This document shows positions 1 to 7,900 of a DNA stretch of 13,826 bases, piece after piece (position 1 is the first letter of the stretch; each line of letters begins with the position of its first letter). Below the pieces are notes generated by a model. The model had not been told where the DNA came from. It did no database searches and worked only from the letters and a program-made list of their open reading frames with translations. The stretch covers positions 1-13,826 of the forward strand of contig CAZSOQ010000138.1 of assembly GCA_964608495.1 (NCBI GenBank), in the 5' to 3' direction. The position numbers were made by a program, and so were the translations under genes. Source of the DNA: JAKORR01 sp964608495 (GTDB taxonomy: Bacteria; Armatimonadota; Zipacnadia; Zipacnadales; FEN-943).

Positions 1-1
1 A

Positions 2-67
2 GCCCGAGGCTGCGCAGAAAGCGCCGGAGAAGCAGCACTGCGCAGCGTAGTAGTGTAATCCTCGGGC
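2..67. repeat. Nested inverted repeat, possible folded RNA element
   Basis: GCCCGAGG at 2-9 is the exact reverse complement of CCTCGGGC at 60-67. Just inside it, CTGCGCAG at 10-17 can pair with the identical palindrome at 38-45. The predicted shape is an outer 8-bp stem, an inner 8-bp stem, a 20-base apical loop and a 14-base bulge on the 3' side. No T-run follows, so it is not an ordinary intrinsic terminator. It matches no riboswitch or housekeeping RNA that I can recognise. It could be a terminator-like end of an upstream gene, a leader structure or chance in GC-rich DNA. Confidence 0.35.
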
Positions 68-91
68 CATAGGCCTGTACGGCGCAGGTAG

Positions 92-215
92 GCTCGCGGG
101 CTTTTTGCGCAGCCCGGCCCTCTGGCGCCGTCTGGGCGTCGCGCGAGCTGGATCGCCGTCGCGCAGCAAGGCAGATGAAGCGGAAGGGCAAGCCGCGGTG
201 ACACGCTCGCGGGCT
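92..215 (+). repeat. 11-base direct repeat GCTCGCGGGCT (92-102 and 205-215)
   Basis: The same 11 bases occur at 92-102 and 205-215, 113 bases apart start to start. The first copy forms one arm of a small hairpin (CGGGCT 97-102 with AGCCCG 111-116). The second copy ends five bases before the ribosome binding site of the first gene. A paired operator or a repeat relic are both possible; there is no flanking evidence for either. Confidence 0.35.
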
Positions 216-235
216 GGGAAGGAGGAAGGGTAACG

Positions 236-2668
236 ATGTGGCGTTCCGTGGGAGGCCTGGTGGCCGTGATACTCCTGGGTGTGCTGCAGTCCGGGGCCGC
301 GAAGGCCCAGGAAGACCTCGAGAGCTTCTGGCAGCGCGGCCGCGTCAGGGAGCTGTTCATCTCGGGGCTGCCGGCCGATGAGGCGGCGCTGCAGGCGTGG
401 GCTCAGGCGGGCGTCAACTGCGTGACCGGCGTGAAGCCCGAGCTCGCCCACGCCCAGGGGCTCAAGACTCGGACCTGGTTCACCATGAACATGATGAACA
501 GCCGCAACATGGACGAGGCGACGATCAAGTCCATGAGCGCGGTGAGAGAGGACGGGAGCTACCTGCGGCCCTACGATCCCCTTTTCCCGACGGTCGGGCA
601 GTATGGCTGGTCCGCCTGTGTGAACAACCCCGCCTGGATCGAGCACTCGCGAGCGATCTTCCGGAAGATGGCGCAGGATGGGTACGACGGGTGCCACATT
701 GACTACGCCAGCCACTACGAGCCGTGCTTCTGCGAGCACTGCCGGGCGAAGTGGACCGAGTGGGCGCGACAGCACGGGCTCGAGGGCCTGGACCTGAGCG
801 CCGCGAGTCGGGCTGCCGATCTGCCCACCACGGCTTCCCTGCGCGAGTTCCGCATCCACTGTGTCATGGGCTTCCTGGGCGACCTGCGGGCAACCGCCCG
901 CACGGTGCGGCCGGGTTTTGCCACCGACGGCACCTGGCACCAGGACAACGGCTCGACCTACCAGTGGGCCTATGGCGAGCATTTCGATCTGATGTGCATC
1001 GAGGGCACCACCTTCGGCCCCTTCCCGCCGGCGGGCACGCAGGTGCCGTGGATGAAGCTGGCCCATGCGCTGAGCCGCCGGCTCGGGCGCCGGCCCGTCG
1101 CGATGTCGGTGACCTACCACCTGCTGCCCGACGCGGAGGGTAAGGTCCACCACGGACGCATGGCGGCGGACCGGGTGCGGGTGGCGCTGGCCGAGATTCT
1201 GAGCCAGGGCGGCGTCTCGTGGCTGGGGCTGGGCGGGCCCGGCACCGGGAACCTGCTCAAAGAGCACCAGGAGATCGTGAAGGCCTACTTCAACCTCGCG
1301 CGGGAGCTCGATCCGCTGCTGGTGGCAGCGCAGGACGTGGCGGAGATCGGCCTGGTCTTCTCGCCACGCTCCTTCCTCCTGTCGGGCCAGCCGCGGACGG
1401 AGCTGTACGCGCTGGGGCAGGCGATGATGCGCGGCCACGTCCCCTTCACGATACTGTCGGACGTCGGCCTGGAGGAGGCGGACCTGGCGGGCCTGTCCGG
1501 GGTCGTGGTGCTCAGCGCGCCGGCGCTCAGCGACGCGGCCTGTTCGGCGATCGAGACCCACGCTCGCCAGGGCGGCAAGGTGCTGGTCATCGGCCGTCAG
1601 ACCGCGACGATTGGCGGGGACTGGCAGACGCGCCTGGAGCGGCCATCCTTCGCCGTCGCGCCCGAGGGCAGCGGCGTCGTGGAGAAGACGGCGGGGCGTG
1701 GGCGATGCTGGTACTGGTCGGAGGAGCAGTTCGCGGGCAAGCGCCTGGGCGCCGTGCAGACCGTCGAGCTGAACCAGGACCGTCCGGTGAAGCTGGCCGT
1801 GGAGGGCTGGAGCAAGGCCGAGGACGTGGCGGGCCACCCCAGCGGTGACTACTCCGTCTACGTGGACCTGATGCACCAGGACGGGACGGCGATGTGGGGC
1901 CAGACGGCCCAATTCAGGGCCGGTACCCACGACTGGGAGTTCTCGCGCACGGTTATCGAGTCCGACAAGCCCTTCAAGAGCGCCCGCGTTCACCTGCTGT
2001 TCCGCAGTCGCCCCGGCACCGTGTGGTTCAGGGATGTCAGGTTCGGCGTGTGGGACGAGGAGAAACAGCAGATAGCCGAGAACCTGCTGGGCAGCCGCCT
2101 GCGGACGCCCGACGGGCAGGTCCACGGCGCCGTGACCGAGGACCAGCCGCAGGGCCTATGGGAGCCCTACGGCGACGGGTACGAGGTCGAGAACATGCTC
2201 GACCTGGGGCTGTGGGCGAAGATGGCCTCGACGACGGGCGTGCGTGTTGGCGACATGCACAGCCCCGACGCGGTGTCGGTGCGGAGCGTGCTCGAGGTGC
2301 TGGCGCCTCTGCGGGCCGCCCGTCCCCTGGTGACGGTGACCGGCGAGGGGGCGGAGCGGGTGTTCGCGGACCTCAGCCGCGCGGGCAATCGGGTGCTGCT
2401 GCAGCTCGTCAACTACGCCGCGGAGCTGCATCCCGATCTGCCCGAGCTGGAGCAGCAGGAGGCCGACCGGAGCCTGCCGGCGCGGGACCTGGAGGTCCGG
2501 TTGCGGCTGGAGGGTGGGGCGCCGGCGCCGGAGGCGGTGCGCGTCCTGTTCCCGGAGGATTCGCCGGTGGGCGCGCCGACGCACCAGGTACGGGCGACGG
2601 AGGACGGGCTGGCCGTGCGTATCGAGAGCCTGGCGCAATGGTGCGCGATCGTGGTGGGCAACGAGTGA
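236..2668 (+). CDS. Secreted GHL6-like glycoside hydrolase with amidotransferase-like and beta-sandwich domains
   Basis: Predicted exported hydrolase of 810 residues. ATG 236 follows GGAGGAAGG (221-229), and residues 1-24 form a signal peptide with an AKA cleavage site before Q25. Residues ~30-350 look like the TIM-barrel of 'hypothetical glycosyl hydrolase' families such as GHL6: the DGCHIDY strand ends in D156, followed by C164-x-C166-x2-C169, and a later strand carries E256. D156 and E256 are candidate active-site acids by position only. Residues ~365-455 resemble the beta-galactosidase trimerisation / class I amidotransferase Rossmann fold (EIGLVFSP, GGKVLVIG). Residues ~500-605 form an extra beta-sandwich, possibly carbohydrate-binding, and ~690-810 a terminal beta domain. 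The next gene follows after 58 bp, suggesting co-transcription. A GH42-like or GH29-like relative is an alternative. The substrate is unknown; the hydrolase class is likely but not proven. Confidence 0.8.
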   Translation: MWRSVGGLVAVILLGVLQSGAAKAQEDLESFWQRGRVRELFISGLPADEAALQAWAQAGVNCVTGVKPELAHAQGLKTRTWFTMNMMNSRNMDEATIKSMSAVREDGSYLRPYDPLFPTVGQYGWSACVNNPAWIEHSRAIFRKMAQDGYDGCHIDYASHYEPCFCEHCRAKWTEWARQHGLEGLDLSAASRAADLPTTASLREFRIHCVMGFLGDLRATARTVRPGFATDGTWHQDNGSTYQWAYGEHFDLMCIEGTTFGPFPPAGTQVPWMKLAHALSRRLGRRPVAMSVTYHLLPDAEGKVHHGRMAADRVRVALAEILSQGGVSWLGLGGPGTGNLLKEHQEIVKAYFNLARELDPLLVAAQDVAEIGLVFSPRSFLLSGQPRTELYALGQAMMRGHVPFTILSDVGLEEADLAGLSGVVVLSAPALSDAACSAIETHARQGGKVLVIGRQTATIGGDWQTRLERPSFAVAPEGSGVVEKTAGRGRCWYWSEEQFAGKRLGAVQTVELNQDRPVKLAVEGWSKAEDVAGHPSGDYSVYVDLMHQDGTAMWGQTAQFRAGTHDWEFSRTVIESDKPFKSARVHLLFRSRPGTVWFRDVRFGVWDEEKQQIAENLLGSRLRTPDGQVHGAVTEDQPQGLWEPYGDGYEVENMLDLGLWAKMASTTGVRVGDMHSPDAVSVRSVLEVLAPLRAARPLVTVTGEGAERVFADLSRAGNRVLLQLVNYAAELHPDLPELEQQEADRSLPARDLEVRLRLEGGAPAPEAVRVLFPEDSPVGAPTHQVRATEDGLAVRIESLAQWCAIVVGNE

Positions 2669-2710
2669 GCGCGCAGCGGCGGGCCGTGAAGCGCGCGAAG
2701 AGACGAAGGC

Positions 2711-2726
2711 AAGGAGGCGAGCAGTC
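2711..2726 (+). promoter_or_regulatory. Ribosome binding site that fixes a TTG start
   Basis: AAGGAGG at 2711-2717 sits nine bases before TTG 2727, the same GGAGG-to-start spacing seen at two other genes here. No ATG, GTG, TTG or CTG lies in frame between the end of the preceding gene and 2727. The next in-frame starts (GTG 2736, ATG 2769) are too far from this site, so TTG 2727 is preferred. Confidence 0.7.
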
Positions 2727-4814
2727 TTGGCCTGCGTGAGCCTGGCCCTGGCCCTGTATCTAGGCGGGATGCTTCCCGCCGCGCCGTCCAACTGCCGGCT
2801 GTACCTGGTGAGCCAGTGTTCCTGGGGCGAGAAGCGCGGGTTCTATCTGGATTTGGAGGGCAGTACGCTGGCCGAACTGCCCGTGATTCTCGGTGCGGCC
2901 GACGGTGCCGACTGGCGGTTCATATCCCACAGCCCGCCCTTCGTGACGGGGAAGACCTTCCAGGTCCGTGGCGTGGTCGGCCCCGAGGCCACCAGGCTGT
3001 TCGTTGACGGCGTCCAGGTCGCCGAGAGCGAGGGGGCGTGGCAGCCCTTCGAGGGCGATCTCGAGGTCCACTACCGGCCGTCCTGGGCCGACGAGCGCGG
3101 GGACTGGCTGCCCGTGGTGGAGAAGGTCGAGGTCGCCGTCAGCCGCGAGGGCAAGGAGGTGGAGCGCAAGGTCCTCGACTTCGGCGCCGAGGCCCCCAAG
3201 TCCGTCGCGCTGGCGCTATTCCAGCCCGGGATGCCCCGCCGCGACACGCTGGTAACGCAGCCCGGGGACACCGTCACGCTCGATGTGGCGCTGCGGTTCG
3301 AGGACAGCGACCTGCGCCGATGGGCGCCCTTCGTGGACGAGTTCGGCCAGGCAGTTCACGGGGAGTGGCCCGAGAAGGTGCGCAGCGAGGAGGAACTGAA
3401 AGCGGACCGTGAGCGCGAGGAGGCCGAGCTCGCGAAGATGCCGCCCTCCGAGGACTTCGACGAGTACGGCGGCTATCTGAAGGCTGGCTGGCGCGAGGAG
3501 GGCACGGACTTCTTCCACACGCTGAAGCGAGACGGCTACTGGTGGCTCATCACGCCCCTCGGGAATCCGTGCCTCTACCTCGGGGTGTGCAGCGTGCCGG
3601 GCGCTGTCTGGGAAACCACGCCCGTGAGCGGGCGGGAGTTCCTGTACGAGTGGCTGCCGCCTCGGGACGGCCCCTGGGCCTCGGCGTGGAGCAAGAACGG
3701 GTGGGGCATCCAGGACGGCACGGAGTACGTGTGCTTCTACACGTGCAACCTGATCCGCAAGTACGGCGACGATTGGGGCACGCGCGTGACCGAGCAGGCG
3801 CTGAAGCGGCTGAAGGCCTGGGGGTTCAGTGGCGGGGGCAAGTGGGGCGCGCCGGACAGCATGGTCTCCACCCCTGTCCTGCACCGGTGGGGCACGCCCA
3901 GCCTGGAGGGGCACCCCGACGTCTTCGATCCGAAGGTCCGCGAGCGGTTCAGGGCGGAGCTGGAGGAGCAGGTGGTGCCCCGGCGCGACGATCCCCGCGT
4001 GCTCGGCTGGTCGCTGGGGAACGAGTTCGACGAGCACATCAAGCCCGACGAGGTGATGAGGATCCTGGCCCGGCCGGCCGAGACGTCGGCGAAGCGGGCA
4101 CTGCTGGACTGGGCCCTCGATGAGCTGTACGGCGGGTTCCTGGAGAAGCTCGCCGCGGCCTGGAACCTGAGCCTCGTCGGGCGCGAGGGGCTCTACGCGG
4201 TCACGCCGCAGCCGCCCGGCACGGACCTCGAGAAGCTCCGCCAGCACTACGCCCGGGAGTACTACGGCTTCATCTACCGCACGGTGAAGGAGCTGGACTC
4301 GAATCACCTGTACCTGGGATTCTGGATCGTCCCGGGGTGGTGGGTGAACGAGGACGACTGGCGGCTGATCGCGCCCTACTGCGATGTAATGGGCTACGAC
4401 CGCTACAATCCGCAGTTTGAGGACGACCGGCTGCGGGCGCTGAAGGCCGAGACGGACAAACCCGTGCTGTGTGGCGAGTTCAGCTACCCCGCGTGGTACA
4501 ACGGTACGCGCGGGTTCGGGCAGTATGGCACGTCGGCGACGGACGACGCCGAGGCGGGTGAGCTCTACACGCGGTGGGTGAAGGGCATGGCGCGGGACCC
4601 GTACAGCCTCGGCTCGATCTGGTTCATCCTGCGCGACCAGCCCCTCACGGGTCGCGGGCCCGGCCACGGCGAGGCGTTGACGATAGGCGAGCACTTCGCC
4701 TTTGGGCTGGTGACCGAGACGGATCGGCCCAAGTGGCCCCTGGTGACGCGGATGCGGGAGGCGAATCTGCAGGCGGCCCGCTGGAGGCTGGAGGCGAGCA
4801 GGGGGGCCGAGTAG
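2727..4814 (+). CDS. Agarase-like clan GH-A glycoside hydrolase
   Basis: Predicted polysaccharide-degrading retaining hydrolase, 695 residues from TTG 2727. The open frame runs back to 2514 inside the preceding gene, but that part is an arginine-rich shadow. Residues ~19-190 form an all-beta module of unknown role (GFYLDL, RLFVDGVQVAE). Residues ~216-250 are a charged linker. From ~261 comes an agarase/GH50-like TIM barrel (RDGYWWLITPLGNP, the typical opening strand). E433 in LGWSLGNEFD fits the acid/base and E584 in VLCGEFSYP fits the nucleophile of clan GH-A. The N-terminus is hydrophobic (VSLALALYLGG) but lacks basic residues, so export is probable but uncertain. The stretch just upstream reads KARRR in this frame without a start codon, and GTG 2686 opens a basic peptide in another frame, which hints at a possible one-base indel. 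Agarose specificity is not implied; related barrels act on several galactans and other glycans. Confidence 0.78.
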   Translation: MACVSLALALYLGGMLPAAPSNCRLYLVSQCSWGEKRGFYLDLEGSTLAELPVILGAADGADWRFISHSPPFVTGKTFQVRGVVGPEATRLFVDGVQVAESEGAWQPFEGDLEVHYRPSWADERGDWLPVVEKVEVAVSREGKEVERKVLDFGAEAPKSVALALFQPGMPRRDTLVTQPGDTVTLDVALRFEDSDLRRWAPFVDEFGQAVHGEWPEKVRSEEELKADREREEAELAKMPPSEDFDEYGGYLKAGWREEGTDFFHTLKRDGYWWLITPLGNPCLYLGVCSVPGAVWETTPVSGREFLYEWLPPRDGPWASAWSKNGWGIQDGTEYVCFYTCNLIRKYGDDWGTRVTEQALKRLKAWGFSGGGKWGAPDSMVSTPVLHRWGTPSLEGHPDVFDPKVRERFRAELEEQVVPRRDDPRVLGWSLGNEFDEHIKPDEVMRILARPAETSAKRALLDWALDELYGGFLEKLAAAWNLSLVGREGLYAVTPQPPGTDLEKLRQHYAREYYGFIYRTVKELDSNHLYLGFWIVPGWWVNEDDWRLIAPYCDVMGYDRYNPQFEDDRLRALKAETDKPVLCGEFSYPAWYNGTRGFGQYGTSATDDAEAGELYTRWVKGMARDPYSLGSIWFILRDQPLTGRGPGHGEALTIGEHFAFGLVTETDRPKWPLVTRMREANLQAARWRLEASRGAE

Positions 4815-4922
4815 ATCCGCCATGACGAGTGACACCGGGGCGGGTGGAGGGCCGTGCCCTGTTGCCTGCCGCCCAGGCTCCCGGCGACGCGGCCGGGCAT
4901 ACCGCAAAGGAGGAGACACCTG
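4815..4922 (+). promoter_or_regulatory. Short gap with ribosome binding site fixing ATG 4923
   Basis: The only feature seen in this 108-bp gap is AAAGGAGGA at 4906-4914, nine bases from GGAGG to ATG 4923. A longer frame from GTG 4854 exists, but it would place 23 residues before a clear signal peptide and its GGTGGAGG (4843-4850) is only three bases away, so ATG 4923 is chosen. No hairpin with a T-run separates this gene from the previous one. Confidence 0.7.
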
Positions 4923-7900
4923 ATGCGTGCGTTCCTGGCTGTTCTTGTGCTGGTTGCCTTCGCGACGGTCGCGGGAGCGTGGGTGCCACGGCCTCATGTG
5001 AGCCTCAACGGCCAATGGGAGGTGGTGAAGGCCCCGGCGGCGGCGCCGGAGCCGCCCGCTGAGGGCTGGCGTCCGGTGGAGGTGCCTGGCCTGACGGACG
5101 GATGGCGTTACGAGGCAAGCTGGTGGCGCACCAGCTTCGACGCTCCCGCCGAGTGGCAGGGCAAGCGGGTGAAGATGCTGCTCCAGGGCGCCCGGTTCTG
5201 CCCGGTGCTCTACGTGAACGGGCAGAAGGTGGGGGAGCACTTCGGCGGGTACGAGCCCTGTGAGTTTGACATAACGTCCGCAGTCAGGCCGGGTGAGGAC
5301 AACCGCGTCTTGCTTCACTGCAGCGACTGGACGTCGCTATTCAAGGGCGACCCTGTGGAGTTCCCCGAGACGATGGACTGGGACTCCCTGCGCGGGTTCC
5401 CCCGCGACCGGGTGATGTACCCCATCGGCGGGCGGTACACCAACATCGGGCCGTGGGACGATGTCGTCACCTACGCCGTGCCCGAGGTGCATCTGCAGGA
5501 CGTCTTCGTCTCCACGGACGTGAGCAAGCGCGAGCTGACCGTTGTCTGCGAGGTGGCGAAGGAAGGCGGCGACGCGGCGACCGTGGAGATCGCTCCGGCC
5601 GTGATGGACGGCGGGACCAGGGTCCTGGCGCTGGAGACCCAGACTGTGAAGCTGCCCGCCGGCAAGACGACGGAGAAGGTGACGGTCACGGCCCGCTGGC
5701 CCGCGGAGGGCGTGACGCTGTGGACTCCCGAGAGCCCCAAGCTGTACTCGCTCGATACGCGGCTGCGGAGCCCGGCCGGCGAGGACCGGCGGCGCGAGCG
5801 GTTCGGCTTCCGGCAGTTCACGGTCCAGGGGCACAAGTTCCTCCTCAACGGCGTGCGGCGGAACCTGCTGGCGACGTCCACGTGGCCCCTCGGCGCCAAC
5901 ACCCACGACGAGGTGGAGGAGGTGCTGCGGCGGTTCAAGGAGGCCAACTGCGTGGCCTTCCGCACGCACACGCAGCCCTGGCAGCAGATCTGGTACGACG
6001 TGGCGGACGAAGTGGGGCTGCTGATGATCCCGGAGGGCGCGGTGTGGAACGACGACTACACCTACCGCCTGGACGACCCGGGATTCTGGCGGAACTGGGG
6101 CGAGCACCTGGTCGGCATGGTCCGGGCCTTGCGCAACCACCCGTCCATCGTGATGTGGAGCATCGAGAACGAGTTCTTCGGCGGACGCGCCAAGGCCGGC
6201 ATGCCCTGCGAGAAGGAGCTGGGGGACCTGGGCCGGCTCGTCAAGCGCACCGACCCCACGCGCCCGATCATGTACGAGTCCGATGGCGACCCCGACGGGG
6301 CCGCGGATGTGGTAGGGGTGCACTACCCGCACGAACCGCCGGGCTACCGGCTGTGGCCGCAGGAAGCCTACTGGATGGACGAGCCCCAGGCCCTCGGCAA
6401 CACTCGCATGTTCTGGCCGACGGCCGAGTTCCAGTGGGACAAGAAGAAGCCGCTGTACATCGGCGAGTACCTCTGGTGGCCGTCGGGCACGCCAGCCAGC
6501 TACACGCTGATCGAGGGCGACGAGGCCTACCGCAGCCTGGACAACGCGCGGTCGCAGGCCAAGGCGACGGTCTGGCGCTGGCAGACGGTCGCCTACAGGC
6601 ACTATGAGGTCAGCGGGATCTGCCCGTGGACGCTGACGGAGGGCGGGGTGCTGGACCTGGCACGCAACCCGATGATGGCCGGGCAAGCCTACGCCATGCA
6701 GCCCCTGGCGGCGTACGTGCGCGAGGAGACCCGGCGCGCCTACTCGGGGCAGACCGTGCGACGGCACCTGGAGGTCTTCAACGACACGCCGAGCGCCGTG
6801 AAGGCCACGCTGCGGTGGGCGCTGGTGGTGGCGGACAAGACGCTCGAGAGCGGTGGGATGGGTGTCGAGCTCGGCCCGGGGGAGCGACACGAGCAGGACG
6901 TCGAGTTCGTGGCGCCCGCCGTGCAGGGCCTGGCCGAGGGCGTTCTCAGGGTGACCATCGAGCAGGGCAGCCGCGTCCTCTTCAACGACGAGCGGCCCTT
7001 CTCGGTCCATGGGCGTGTGCGGCTGACTAAGCCCGCATCCGCCGTGCTGCTCTACGACCCGCCCAAGGACACGGCCGCTCTGCTCAACCAGCAGGGGATC
7101 ACGACGCGCCCGGTCGCCGATCTGGCCGAGCTGAAGGGCGAGGCGGGGGATGTGCTGGTCATTGGCGAGGGAGCGCTCGCGAGCGACGAGCTGGCGGAAC
7201 GCTGGAAGGCCTGGCAGGCGTCTCAGGCCCTGCAGGCCTTCGTGGGCCAGGGCGGGCGTGTGGTGGTGCTGCAGCAGGACGCCTACCCCGTCGGGGTGAT
7301 GCCCTTCCGGCTGGACGGTAAGGCGAGGTCCACGATGGCCTTCGTCCAGATGCCCGCGCATCCCGTGCTCGAGGGGCTGCCGGACGATGCCTTCAAGTTC
7401 TGGCAGCCGGACCACGCGGTGACCGGCGGCGAGCTGCTGAGGTTGGCGGGCGCCGGGATCCTGCCCCTCGTGGTCACGGGGCATCCCGACGGCATATCCC
7501 ACTGCGCCCTGATCGAGGCGGCGCGGGGCAAGGGCCTCTACCTGCTCTGCCAGATGCCTGTGGTCGAGCGCTTCGCGGCCGAGCCCATGGCGGCTGAGCT
7601 GCTCAACCGACTCCTCAAGCGCGCCGCGGAGTATGACGGCGAGGCCAGCGAGGTTCTGCTCGCCGGCGGTGACGAGACCTACCGCGCCGTGCTGAGCGAC
7701 ATGGGGGTGCGGTATCGGGATGGCTCGCCGACCGCCGAGGGGCTGAAGGGTGCTCGCGTGGCGCTGCTGCGGGGCCCGGCGTCTGGCGACGCTGCGGTGC
7801 TGGCCCAGTGGGTGAGCGAGGGCGGGCGCCTGGTGCTCGACCGGCCCGCGCCGGAGCTGGTCACGGCCATCGCCGCGCAGAAGGGCCTGCGGCTGACGAT

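Larger units (their letters stand above)
1..235. other. Leader region with repeats, no convincing gene
   Basis: No open frame here has coding character: all three forward frames entering from the left edge stop within about 72 bases (stops at 48-50, 56-58 and 70-72), so at most a short C-terminal tail of an upstream gene could lie here and I cannot choose a frame. The region holds an 8-bp inverted repeat (2-9 with 60-67), two copies of the palindrome CTGCGCAG (10-17 and 38-45), a 6-bp hairpin (97-102 with 111-116), five copies of GCGCAG and an 11-base direct repeat. It presumably carries the promoter for the downstream gene, but no clear -35/-10 pair is readable at this GC content. Confidence 0.5.

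Noticed and set aside
20..50. SRP RNA or tRNA-like segment (GGAGAAGCAGC, CCTCGGGCCA)
   Set aside because: The SRP helix 8 tetraloop with its flanking pairs is not present, and there is no T-loop or anticodon arm consistent with a tRNA.
54..59. TGTAAT as a -10 box
   Set aside because: No -35-like hexamer is found at 15-19 bases upstream, and the single match in a low-GC patch is not enough.
2514..2726. Longer N-terminus for the agarase-like gene from GTG 2514
   Set aside because: It overlaps the coding end of the first gene by 155 bases and translates to an Arg-rich shadow; the Shine-Dalgarno site lies at 2711-2717.
3216..5318. A 700-codon minus-strand open frame across the agarase-like and GH2 genes
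   Set aside because: It spans two well-supported genes and the gap between them, and has shadow-type composition and no recognisable motif.
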